Both the position numbers and the translations under genes were made by a program. From JACRBK01 sp964427955 (GTDB lineage: Bacteria > Chloroflexota > Anaerolineae > Aggregatilineales > Aggregatilineaceae): a stretch of DNA of 30,258 bases. Positions 8,336 to 15,109 of the stretch are shown in pieces (the first letter of the stretch is position 1; each line of letters begins with the position of its first letter). The DNA is taken from NCBI GenBank assembly GCA_964427955.1, contig CAYRWY010000018.1:1-30258 (forward strand), written 5' to 3'. The notes below the pieces were generated by a model. The model worked only from the letters and a program-made list of their open reading frames with translations. It did not search any database and was not told the DNA's origin.

Positions 8336-8368
8336 CGGCTTTCCCTATTGATCCGCGTCACTCCAGTT

Positions 8369-9187
8369 TCATTTTACCGCAGAGTGGGCCAGCGCATACA
8401 GGCGCGGGACCTGGGTCGCGATCACCGCGGGATCGGTGCGCCATGCGAACTTGGGGCCGATCCCGCCGTACTCGAATGCCATCAGGTCGGGGGCGGACCA
8501 TTCGCCCGCGCGAATGCGATCCAGCACCCAGTCCACGAACGGCCAATCGTCGTCCGTCATCGGCAAATGATCGGAGGGGTGACCGGCCTGGTTCACCCCG
8601 ATCCCGGTGACGTGCAGCTCGCGCAGCCGCTCGCCGGGCATCTGCGCCAGGTAGGCGCGATCATCCCCGCCGGTATGGCGCGCCGACAGCCGCGCGTGCG
8701 AGATGTCGAGCAGGAACCCGCAGCCGGTCTCGTCCACGATCCGGCGGATCACGGCGGGATCGACGGCGGGGCGCAGCACGTCTCCCGCCGGGCCGTGATA
8801 GGGCACGTTCTCGACGATGACGCGCTCCGCGCCGAACACCTCGACCGCCCGCCGGACCGCCGCCAGCATCGTCTCCACGATCCGGGCGGTGTCGCGCGGA
8901 TCGGTCGTATCGACGGCCATGTCGGGAAAGTCGGCAGGCCGCGGCGTGAGGTGCAGATTCACGTAGGTCGTGCCGGTGGACAGGCGGAACTCGTCGATGC
9001 GGGCGACGTCCAACTGTTCGGCGAAATCGCGGACGGCGTGCAGGCCAAAATGCACGTACACCGGGCAGCAGGCGCGAGCCGCCGTGATCAGGTCCGGCCA
9101 ATCCGGGCATTTGAACAGGTCCAGCGCGATCAGGCCGCGTTGCAGCAGATCGGCAGCTTGAGGGGAATAATTGAGCGCAAACTTCAT
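8369..9187 (-). CDS. DUF692 (MNIO-type) TIM-barrel protein
   Basis: A 272-residue TIM-barrel protein resembling DUF692, the multinuclear non-haem iron oxidative (MNIO) family whose known members modify peptides (MbnB, TglH). Likely metal ligands are all present: H46 (VYVHFG), H79 (VNLHL), E126 (IVENVP), D161/H164 (LLDISHARLSAR), H192 (ELHVTG), D206/H207 and E239 (FEYGG). The block GCGFLLDISHARLSAR, then 'AYLAQMPGERLRELHV' is the clearest family mark; Asn-Asn after DV in many members is here SH. Start ATG 9187 overlaps the stop of the preceding dehydrogenase-like gene by ATGA, so translation is coupled. No short precursor-peptide gene and no usual partner protein lie next to it. A sugar isomerase/AP-endonuclease-like TIM barrel is the main alternative. 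Confidence 0.72.
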   Translation of the reverse strand: MKFALNYSPQAADLLQRGLIALDLFKCPDWPDLITAARACCPVYVHFGLHAVRDFAEQLDVARIDEFRLSTGTTYVNLHLTPRPADFPDMAVDTTDPRDTARIVETMLAAVRRAVEVFGAERVIVENVPYHGPAGDVLRPAVDPAVIRRIVDETGCGFLLDISHARLSARHTGGDDRAYLAQMPGERLRELHVTGIGVNQAGHPSDHLPMTDDDWPFVDWVLDRIRAGEWSAPDLMAFEYGGIGPKFAWRTDPAVIATQVPRLYALAHSAVK

Positions 9188-9948
9188 GGCGTGACTGCCC
9201 CATAGGTGTAGAAGCCGCGCCCGGTCTTTTTGCCCAGGTGACCGGCAAAGACCATCTGGCGCAGCAGCGGCGCCGGGCGGTAGCGATCTTCCCCCCAGGC
9301 GCGCAGCAACGCCTCCAGCGTGCCGACGACGACGTCCAGCCCAATCTCGTCCGCCCAGGCGAACAGCCCGCGCGGGGTGTTCATGCCCAACTGCATGGCC
9401 GTATCGAAGTCTTCGACGGTCAGACCGTTTTCCTGCATGGCGGCGACCGCCTCGTTGATCAGGGTGCAGATCATGCGCGGGCGTACCAGCCCGACCGCAT
9501 CCGGCACGCGCACGACGGTGAAGCCCAGCTCTTCCCAAAATCGCCGGGCCTGCGACGCAATCTCGAAGGCGGTTTGCAGCGCGGGCGCGAACTCGACCTG
9601 CTCGGTGATCGAGATCGGCGGCAGCAGCCCGTAGCCCACCACGCGATCCGGGTGCTCGGTCCAACTGGCGATCTCGGTGGCGCTGGCCGCCAGGGCGCTG
9701 ACCAGCAGCGGCACATCCGCTGGCATGTTGGCCTCGACGCCTTCGACCAGCCACAGCTTGCCCGATTGGGACTCGTTCAGGCTTTCGATGGCGATCTGGC
9801 AGCGCGTCGCCGCCCGCACCATCTTGTCGAGCGTGTCTTGGTCCTCTAGATTCCCCGGCAGAAACAGGTCTACCTTATGGTTTTTGGCCCGGCACAGCCC
9901 GGCCAGCGTCTCGACAAACGGGACTTCGCCCACGATCAGCACACGCAT
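9184..9948 (-). CDS. 3-hydroxyacyl-CoA dehydrogenase-like protein with atypical NAD region
   Basis: The C-terminal half (about residues 150-254) is a typical 3HCDH C-terminal domain: 'VGLVRPRMICTLINEAV', 'MQLGMNTPRGLFAWADEIG' and the end motif GKKTGRGFYTY. The N-terminal half is Rossmann-like in length but the dinucleotide motif reads IVGEVPFVE in place of GxGxxG, and the 'HFFNP'-type segment is replaced by VVGYGLLPP. NAD use is therefore uncertain; it could be a non-catalytic partner of the neighbour at 10128-10988. Start ATG 9948 has GGAG about 10 bases upstream. Its stop overlaps the start of the DUF692 gene. Confidence 0.8.
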   Translation of the reverse strand: MRVLIVGEVPFVETLAGLCRAKNHKVDLFLPGNLEDQDTLDKMVRAATRCQIAIESLNESQSGKLWLVEGVEANMPADVPLLVSALAASATEIASWTEHPDRVVGYGLLPPISITEQVEFAPALQTAFEIASQARRFWEELGFTVVRVPDAVGLVRPRMICTLINEAVAAMQENGLTVEDFDTAMQLGMNTPRGLFAWADEIGLDVVVGTLEALLRAWGEDRYRPAPLLRQMVFAGHLGKKTGRGFYTYGAVTP

Positions 9949-9980
9949 ACCAGAATGCTCCGCTTGTGGGTGGTGAGTGA

Positions 9981-10132
9981 TTAGTTGTTAGTTGTTAGTT
10001 ATTAGTTGTTAGTTGTTAGTAATGCCTCATCCCTCTTCCCCCCCCCTCTAACTCGGTTGAAGAGGGGCCGGGACGTGATCGCTGGCTCTAAACTAAGAAC
10101 TAAAAACTAAGAACTAAAAACTAACTGCTAAG
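9981..10132. repeat. Facing arrays of 7-base repeats around a C/G-rich inverted repeat
   Basis: The left array (9981-10022) is TTAGTTG repeated with 7-base period: five clean units (one ends in A) and one degenerate. The right array (10091-10132) is the reverse complement type, AACTAAG/AACTAAA alternating, with degenerate last units, and it runs into the stop codon of the next gene (10128-10130). Between them, 10023-10090 holds a CCCCTCT..AGAGGGG inverted repeat. The whole fills the space between the two dehydrogenase-like genes. Confidence 0.88.
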
Positions 10133-10988
10133 AACCGCCCTTCGTATTCGGATAAAACCCACCCCGCGCGCTCTTGCGCCCGACCAGCCCGGCATCGACC
10201 AGCCGCTTCTGGCGCGGATGGGGGCGAAAACGCGGCGCGTGGTAGGTCGCCTCGTACAGCGCCTCGCCCACCGCAAAGGTCTTGTCCACGCCCAGATCGT
10301 CCATCCAGTGAAAGGGTCCCATCGGAAAACCCGCCGCTTCCAGCAGTTGGTCGATGGTCTTTTCGTCCAGCCCGCCGCCGCTGTCGAGCAAGCGCAGCGC
10401 CTCGCCAAAATACATCTGCGCCAGCCGGTTGACGGCCAGGCCGGGGTTATCGGGCAGGACCAGCGGCGTCCGGTCGCTGCGCCGGATCAATGCCGCCGTC
10501 TGATCGACGAGGTCCTGGCGCGCCGTCGGGGTGCGCACGATTTCGACCAGCCGGGTCCCCTGCACCGGGCGGCAGAAATGCAGCCCGATCACGCGCTCCG
10601 GCAGGCGCGTGCTCGCTGCCAGTTTCGTCACCGGCAGCAGATCGGTGCTGGTCGCCAGGATCGTGGTGGGGCGGACCAGGTGATCCAGGGCCTGAAACAA
10701 CGACTGCTTGGCGGCCCATGTATCGGGAATAGCCTCGATCACCAGATCGGCGGGGGCGCATTTTTTGAGGTCCGCGGTCAGCACAAACGACCGCTTGGCA
10801 CGCCGTGCCGCCAGGGGATCGATCTTGGCCAGGGCCGTCCCCTGGTCGATGGCCCGGCTGATCCGTGCCAGGGCCAACCGCAGTTTTTTTTCGTCAGTGT
10901 CGTGCAGGATGATCGAATCTCCACCCAGGGCTACGGCCTGGGCGATGTCGGCTCCGATGGTTCCCACGCCTATGATGGCGATCTGCAT
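10128..10988 (-). CDS. 3-hydroxyacyl-CoA (3-hydroxybutyryl-CoA) dehydrogenase
   Basis: NAD-dependent oxidation of a 3-hydroxyacyl-CoA to the 3-oxoacyl-CoA (or the reverse), a cytoplasmic step in acyl-CoA metabolism. The 286 residues match the usual single-function length (about 280-290). Marks: IIGVGTIGADIA at 4-15 (GxGxxG NAD motif), DLVIEAIPD near 82-90, GLHFCRPVQGTRLVEIV (position of the GxHFFNPxxxMxLVEV motif, here with C-R-P) and a C-terminal domain ending in GRKSARGGFYPN. The start ATG 10988 has GAGG about 8 bases upstream. It could be co-transcribed with the dehydrogenase-like and DUF692 genes downstream, but the repeat element at 9981-10132 lies between. Substrate chain length cannot be told. 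Confidence 0.9.
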   Translation of the reverse strand: MQIAIIGVGTIGADIAQAVALGGDSIILHDTDEKKLRLALARISRAIDQGTALAKIDPLAARRAKRSFVLTADLKKCAPADLVIEAIPDTWAAKQSLFQALDHLVRPTTILATSTDLLPVTKLAASTRLPERVIGLHFCRPVQGTRLVEIVRTPTARQDLVDQTAALIRRSDRTPLVLPDNPGLAVNRLAQMYFGEALRLLDSGGGLDEKTIDQLLEAAGFPMGPFHWMDDLGVDKTFAVGEALYEATYHAPRFRPHPRQKRLVDAGLVGRKSARGGFYPNTKGGS

Positions 10989-11039
10989 GATTCGTCCTCG
11001 AGAAGGCTGCTCATCCGCGCATAACTCTAGTAAAAAGAG

Positions 11040-11426
11040 TCACTTCTGGCAAGGATCAACCAGGGCGCGCGCCTCGTCCAGCGTCCTGACGGACCGCACG
11101 CCGGTCAGTCCGGCGAGGTTCGGGCCGTAGATCCGGTAGAACAGGCTGAGGATCAGCTCGGCCCATTTGTCCGCTCCCACCAGGATGATCAGCCCCAGAT
11201 TCGGGTGAATGAGCGGGCTGAATTCGTGCATCCTGCCGGTCAGATTACCGGGCATTCTCAGCACCTGTCGCCCGTCCAGAATGGCGTGGACGGTGTGATC
11301 GACGGATTCCAACAGGGCGTCATCCGCCTGCGCCGCGTCGATCAATTCGTCCCAGGTCCACTCCGCCGCAAAAACATAAAGGACAGCGCGGTGCTCCGGG
11401 CTGTCCCAATCCACGCTGATAGCCAT
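11040..11426 (-). CDS. SpoIIAA/STAS-like small protein
   Basis: A soluble 128-residue protein. The pattern 'VLYVFAAEWTWDELIDAAQ', 'VDHTVHAILDGRQV', 'HPNLGLIILVG' is like the SpoIIAA-like (lipid-binding/STAS-type) proteins common in environmental bacteria; the assignment rests on pattern only. No catalytic motif. Start ATG 11426 follows GGGGGA; a strong AAGGAGG also lies in the leader, about 24 bases upstream, with a TGA in frame between. It has its own promoter (11466-11494), so it is a single-gene unit ahead of the dehydrogenase gene. Confidence 0.6.
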   Translation of the reverse strand: MAISVDWDSPEHRAVLYVFAAEWTWDELIDAAQADDALLESVDHTVHAILDGRQVLRMPGNLTGRMHEFSPLIHPNLGLIILVGADKWAELILSLFYRIYGPNLAGLTGVRSVRTLDEARALVDPCQK

Positions 11427-11465
11427 TGCTAAGGTTCCCCCAGATCACTCCCTCCTTATCACTAT

Positions 11466-11494
11466 ACTGTAATGTCCGCCCGTGGTCGAGTCAA
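11466..11494 (-). promoter_or_regulatory. Sigma-70-type promoter of the SpoIIAA-like gene
   Basis: On the minus strand TTGACT (11494-11489) and TACAGT (11471-11466) are 17 bases apart, about 40 bases upstream of the start codon. Confidence 0.7.
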
Positions 11495-11507
11495 CCTGGG
11501 AGCCGCC

Positions 11508-12281
11508 CTACTTCTTGGCGGCCTTTTCCAGGACTTCGGTCAGCCCGGCGATGAGATCCAGGGGCATGGGGAAAATGATCGTCGAGTTCTTCTCGACGGC
11601 GATCTCCGTCAGGGTTTGCAGGTAACGCAGTTGGAGCGCGGTCGGCTCCTCCGCGATAGTCTTCGCGGCCATCTGTAACTGCTGCGCGGCCAGCATTTCA
11701 CCTTCGGCATGGATGACCTTCGCCCGCTTTTCGCGCTCGGCCTCGGCCTGGCGGGCCATCGCGCGCTGCATCTGCGGCGGCAGTTCGACGTCCTTGATCT
11801 CGACGATGCTGACCTTGATGCCCCACGGCTCGGTCTGCTCGTCGATGATGTGCTGGATGGTCGCGTTCAGCCGCTCGCGCTGGCTGAGCAGTTCGTCCAG
11901 TTCGACCTGGCCGATCACGCTGCGCAGGCTGGTTTGCGCGATCTGGTAAGTCGCGTTGAGATAATCGCGCACCGCCACTACCGCCCGGCGGGGATCGAGC
12001 ACCTGGAAGTAGGCCACGGCGTTCACGCCCACCGTCACGTTATCGCGCGTGATGCATTCCTGGCGCGGGATGTCGAGCGTCACGACGCGCAGATCGACTT
12101 TGACTATCCGGTCGATGCCAAAGGGAATCACGGCAAACAGTCCCGGTCCCATCGTGCTCTTGCGCAGCCAGCCGAGGCGGAAGATCACCGCGCGCTCGTA
12201 CTGCTGGACCATCCGCAGCGACGCGAGCAAAAAGAAAAAAACCACGGCGAGTGCGATCAATACCATATCGAGGAAGGACAT
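11508..12281 (-). CDS. Slipin (SPFH/stomatin-family membrane protein)
   Basis: A 257-residue membrane scaffold protein of the stomatin/slipin group. Residues 4-22 form the single N-terminal membrane segment, followed by the SPFH domain: VQQYERAVIFRLG (25-37), GPGLFAVIPFGIDRIVKVDLR, DIPRQECITRDNVTV. The coiled-coil hallmark 'MARQAEAEREKRAKVIHAEGE' lies near 175-195 and the C-terminus is LIAGLTEVLEKAAKK. Slipins assemble into oligomers in membrane microdomains, often beside an NfeD protease; no nfeD gene is next to this one. Start ATG 12281 has AGGAGAG upstream. It is divergent from the SH3/Cys-rich gene. Confidence 0.94.
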   Translation of the reverse strand: MSFLDMVLIALAVVFFFLLASLRMVQQYERAVIFRLGWLRKSTMGPGLFAVIPFGIDRIVKVDLRVVTLDIPRQECITRDNVTVGVNAVAYFQVLDPRRAVVAVRDYLNATYQIAQTSLRSVIGQVELDELLSQRERLNATIQHIIDEQTEPWGIKVSIVEIKDVELPPQMQRAMARQAEAEREKRAKVIHAEGEMLAAQQLQMAAKTIAEEPTALQLRYLQTLTEIAVEKNSTIIFPMPLDLIAGLTEVLEKAAKK

Positions 12282-12314
12282 TGGATTCTCTCCTGATGAG
12301 TGCCTGCGCGTTTT

Positions 12315-12370
12315 CTGACATTTTCATTGTACTCCAAACCCCGCCGCGGAGGCTGACATGTGCCTGACAT
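12315..12370. promoter_or_regulatory. Three CTGACAT words in the slipin/SH3 divergent region
   Basis: CTGACAT occurs at 12315-12321, 12353-12359 and 12364-12370; the last two start 11 bases apart, about one DNA turn. They lie between divergent genes and could be operator half-sites. Speculative. Confidence 0.3.
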
Positions 12371-12412
12371 CGGGCTGAAATCGCTTTTCAAACAAAATAC
12401 GCACGCGCCCAC

Positions 12413-12450
12413 TATAAGAAGTGTGAGTGAATAACTGAGGAGGAACGATC
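12413..12450 (+). promoter_or_regulatory. Likely -10 box and ribosome site of the SH3/Cys-rich gene
   Basis: TATAAG at 12413-12418 could be a -10 box, though no good -35 is visible at normal spacing. GAGGAGG at 12437-12443 is a strong Shine-Dalgarno site 7 bases before the ATG at 12451 and fixes that start. Confidence 0.5.
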
Positions 12451-13100
12451 ATGCATCGAAAGACACATTGGGGCTGGTCCATCGTCGGCATCGCGATCAC
12501 GGGCGTGATTCTGAGCTTTCTAACGGCGCTGCCATCACACGCCCAGCCGGACTTCTCCGGCGACTTCGCTGCCCGGCGGGCGACCTCGACCCCCTACCCG
12601 GCCAGCACCACGCTGAGCTGTACCTTCAAGGTCACCTATCCGACCGTCAACCTGCGCAGCGGACCGGGTCGCACTTTCGACTGGGAGGGGTATGCCGAGT
12701 CCGGACAGGAACTCAAAGTCACGGGCGAGGCCACCGGCGATGACGGTTACGTCTGGTGGCAGGCCGGGACAGTCTGGGTGCGCTCCGACCTGGGCACGTC
12801 CGACTGCAAAGCGATCTGCGGTAACGACGTGTGCGAGTACGGCGAATCCGCGTCAAGCTGCGCGGCAGACTGCCNNNNNNNNNNNNNNNNNNNNNNNNNN
12901 NNNNNNNNNNNNNNNNNNNNNNNNNNNNNNNNNNNNNNNNNNNNNNNNNNNNNNNNNNNNNNNNNNNNNNNNNNGGCTGCGTGGTCGCGGACTGCCAGGC
13001 GTGTTACGAATCGATCTGGTGTTATCCCCACTGCAATGAATGCACCTGCTCGCACAACGACTATGGCTGCTGCACCTGCTATTGCTCCTACCCGAAATAA
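12451..13100 (+). CDS. Secreted SH3-domain protein with Cys-rich tail, interrupted by assembly gap
   Basis: N-terminal signal peptide (basic start, hydrophobic WSIVGIAITGVILSFLTALP, SHA-Q cleavage near residue 31), then a bacterial SH3 domain with the hallmark 'VNLRSGPGRTF' (about 67-77) and VWWQAGTVWVRSD. A Cys-rich segment follows, 'CGNDVCEYGESASSCAADC', of the kind seen in secreted proteins. After the N-run, a frame with 11 Cys in 41 residues runs to TAA at 13098-13100. The two parts are in different frames across 100 N, but they join if the real gap length is 2 modulo 3, which is compatible because the gap length is a placeholder. I read them as one gene. It ends 25 bases before the sigma-factor start and probably shares its transcript. 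Binding partner unknown; the Cys residues may form disulfides or bind metal. Confidence 0.75.
12875..12974. other. Assembly gap (100 N) inside the Cys-rich tail
   Basis: Exactly 100 N, a placeholder. If both sides belong to one gene, the true missing length must be 2 modulo 3. Confidence 0.98.
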
Positions 13101-13125
13101 TGCTACGATGAGGGTGGAGGAACAC

Positions 13126-13704
13126 GTGGAGGAGCAGCAGGCCATCCGGCGGCTGAAACAAGGTGATATGGCGGGTCTGGCGGTGCTGGTCCGGCGCTAC
13201 CAGGCCCCGGCCATCCAGGCCGCCTACCTGATCACGCACGATAACGCCCTGGCCGAAGACGTGGTCCAGGACGTCTTCTTGCAGGTCTACCGCTCCATCG
13301 GGCGCTTCGACGCGGATCGCCCGTTCAAGCCCTGGTTCATGCGCAGTGTGGTCAATGCCGCCGTGTATGCCGCCCGTCGCGATCAGCGCCACGTATCCCT
13401 GGATGCGGCCAGCGGCGACGATGACCTGACCTTCGCCGATCTGCTGCCCGACACCGCCCCCGCCCCGGACGATCAGGCCGAGCTGGCGGAGATCGCTGAC
13501 GCCGTCGAGCAGGCCCTGGAGCGGCTGTCCCCCGACCAACGCGCGGCCATCGTGCTGCGCTACTATCTCGACCTCAGCGATGACGAAATGTCCGAGCAGC
13601 TCGACTGCGCGCCCAGCACGGTCCGCTGGCGGCTGCACGCCGCGCGCAAACAGTTAGGGGCGATCCTGCGACGCTGGCACGTGGATCGCCCGACGACAGG
13701 CTAG
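13126..13704 (+). CDS. ECF-type RNA polymerase sigma factor
   Basis: Alternative sigma factor of the extracytoplasmic-function type, 192 residues. Region 2: 'LVRRYQAPAIQAAYLITHD', 'AEDVVQDVFLQVYRSIGRFD', 'FKPWFMRSVVNAAVYAARR'. Region 4: 'ALERLSPDQRAAIVLRYYLD' and the helix-turn-helix 'SDDEMSEQLDCAPSTVRWRLHAARKQL'. I prefer GTG 13126 as start because GGAGG lies 5 bases before it; the ATG at 13108, six codons upstream, has no ribosome site. The frame is also open back through the N-run, which made an apparent fusion to the SH3 protein; that is an artefact. The membrane anti-sigma candidate follows 9 bases downstream. Confidence 0.93.
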   Translation: MEEQQAIRRLKQGDMAGLAVLVRRYQAPAIQAAYLITHDNALAEDVVQDVFLQVYRSIGRFDADRPFKPWFMRSVVNAAVYAARRDQRHVSLDAASGDDDLTFADLLPDTAPAPDDQAELAEIADAVEQALERLSPDQRAAIVLRYYLDLSDDEMSEQLDCAPSTVRWRLHAARKQLGAILRRWHVDRPTTG

Positions 13705-13713
13705 GGGGAATTT

Positions 13714-14787
13714 ATGGACAAAAAATACGCCCGGCGCGTGCTGCAAACTATCGCCGACAAACACACGTCCCCTTCGACGGACCTATGGCCGGAGATCGCG
13801 GCCCGTCTCGAACCGCCCCACCCCCGGAGGCTGATCCCCCTGACCCGGCTGGGCCGGATCGCGGCGGTGCTGCTGGCGGTTATCGGCGTATCGCTGTGTG
13901 TGGGCGCCGCCAGCTACGCTTACCGGCACTTTTCCGACTTCGTGCCCGATTTCGATCCGGGGATGAAGCACGTCCAGGAGAATGAACTGGGGACCGCTCT
14001 GGGCCTCAGCCAAACCGTGGACGGTGTCACCCTCACGCTCGACTGGGCCTATGCCGACGCGCACCGGGTCAACATCGCTTTTCACGCCTCCCAGGACGAC
14101 GCCGAGTACGTGCCGACCAACATCACGCCGGAATTCGTGCTGCGCGACGACCAGGGCCGCGCCTTCCCGACGATCTACGGCGGCGGCGGGGGCGGCGGTG
14201 GTGGAGGGGGCGGCGGGAGCGGTGAAGAAGCGGCGACGCCGGTCGTCCGCTGGTCCTGGACGCTCTCCGGCAGCCAGAATTTCGAGACGCTGATCGGCGA
14301 CGACCAGCCTGCCACGCTGACGCTGCACCTGGACGTGCTGCTGCACCTGGTGGTCCCGTCCACCCCGGTCGATTTCAAAGCGGCAGACGTCGGGCCGTTT
14401 CACTTCGATGTGGTCGTGCCGTTCATCCCGGCGGTCGTTTTCGCGCCGGATCAGACCCGCACGGCGAATGGCGTGGCGGTCACGCTGGCCCGCGTCTCGA
14501 TCACGCCCTCCTCGACGCTGGCGCAGTTGTGCTTCGATCCGGACCGGGTGCCCATCGCGACGCTGGATACCGGCGAGCAAACTGTCAACGATCTCGGATT
14601 TCTGAGGATCGCCCCCCGGCGGTTGGAAATCGACGGCCAGCCGTGCGTGGAACTCGATTTCCTGGCCCCCTACCACCACCAGGCCGCGCGCTGGACACTG
14701 GTGATCGACCGGCTGCAAGGAACCGCCGAACAAGATGCGCTGATCGGTCCGTGGACGTTTACGTTGGAGGTACCGGGAGAGCACTAG
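13714..14787 (+). CDS. Probable membrane anti-sigma factor (DUF4179-like)
   Basis: A 357-residue single-pass membrane protein directly after the sigma gene, with AGGGGGA before ATG 13714. Residues 1-46 are the short cytoplasmic part that would hold the sigma factor, 47-70 the membrane helix (IAAVLLAVIGVSLCVGAASY), and the rest extracytoplasmic. Segments 'LGLSQTVDGVTLTLDWAYAD', 'RVNIAFHA' and later 'TRTANGVAVTLARVSITPSS' resemble DUF4179/DUF5643 proteins of anti-sigma type. Residues 156-168 are 13 consecutive glycines. No zinc-binding HxxxCxxC anti-sigma motif is present, so the mode of binding would differ from ZAS-type factors. Its last codons and stop are repeated after the N-run downstream, an assembly effect. 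Confidence 0.75.
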   Translation: MDKKYARRVLQTIADKHTSPSTDLWPEIAARLEPPHPRRLIPLTRLGRIAAVLLAVIGVSLCVGAASYAYRHFSDFVPDFDPGMKHVQENELGTALGLSQTVDGVTLTLDWAYADAHRVNIAFHASQDDAEYVPTNITPEFVLRDDQGRAFPTIYGGGGGGGGGGGGGSGEEAATPVVRWSWTLSGSQNFETLIGDDQPATLTLHLDVLLHLVVPSTPVDFKAADVGPFHFDVVVPFIPAVVFAPDQTRTANGVAVTLARVSITPSSTLAQLCFDPDRVPIATLDTGEQTVNDLGFLRIAPRRLEIDGQPCVELDFLAPYHHQAARWTLVIDRLQGTAEQDALIGPWTFTLEVPGEH

Positions 14788-14951
14788 GACGGGCGTNNNN
14801 NNNNNNNNNNNNNNNNNNNNNNNNNNNNNNNNNNNNNNNNNNNNNNNNNNNNNNNNNNNNNNNNNNNNNNNNNNNNNNNNNNNNNNNNNNNNNNNNGATC
14901 GGTCCGTGGACGTTTACGTTGGAGGTACCGGGAGAGCACTAGGACGGGCGT
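14742..14951. other. 55-base duplication flanking a 100-N gap: unmerged contig overlap
   Basis: Bases 14742-14796 are identical to 14897-14951, and the 100 N between them (14797-14896) touch both copies. This is what two overlapping contig ends look like when a scaffolder places N between them. The true sequence most likely has a single copy and no gap. Confidence 0.9.
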
Positions 14952-15109
14952 GCGGACAGGCATTGAGCTTGGGAATTTCTGAGGGATTTTTCAAAGCAGG
15001 GCGCAGCAAGCAGCGCCCCTACCTATGACGTTTCCACCGTGCCGCTCCCCCTCGCCGCCGGGGGTGAGGTAAAGACGATCACACCCTTTGGTGGTGCTAC
15101 CTGTGCTCG
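14952..15109. other. Noncoding 3' region with palindrome copy 2
   Basis: Convergent space between the anti-sigma and glycosyltransferase genes; with 14788-14951 it makes 322 bases without a gene. It holds a degenerate copy of the GTAGGGGC-type palindrome (GGGCGC at 14999-15004, GCGCCC at 15013-15018, followed by CTAC) and a C/G-rich remnant (CTCCCCCTCGCC..GGGGGTGAGG) at about 15047-15070 of the other repeat type. Confidence 0.65.

Noticed and set aside
8336..9187. RiPP precursor peptide next to the DUF692-type gene
   Set aside because: Spacers on both sides (33 bases downstream and an overlap upstream) leave no room, and no Cys-rich short frame with a ribosome site is visible in the repeat region 9949-10127.
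9981..10132. CRISPR array
   Set aside because: Units are 7 bases, directly abutting, with no spacers, and no cas genes are nearby.
12451..13704. A single reading frame joining the SH3 protein to the sigma factor
   Set aside because: It is open only because 100 N give no stop. After the gap a different frame carries the Cys-rich tail with its own TAA at 13098-13100, and the sigma gene has its own ribosome site at 13116-13120.
14897..14951. A second, truncated anti-sigma gene copy
   Set aside because: Identical 55 bases touching the N-run are best explained as overlapping contig ends.
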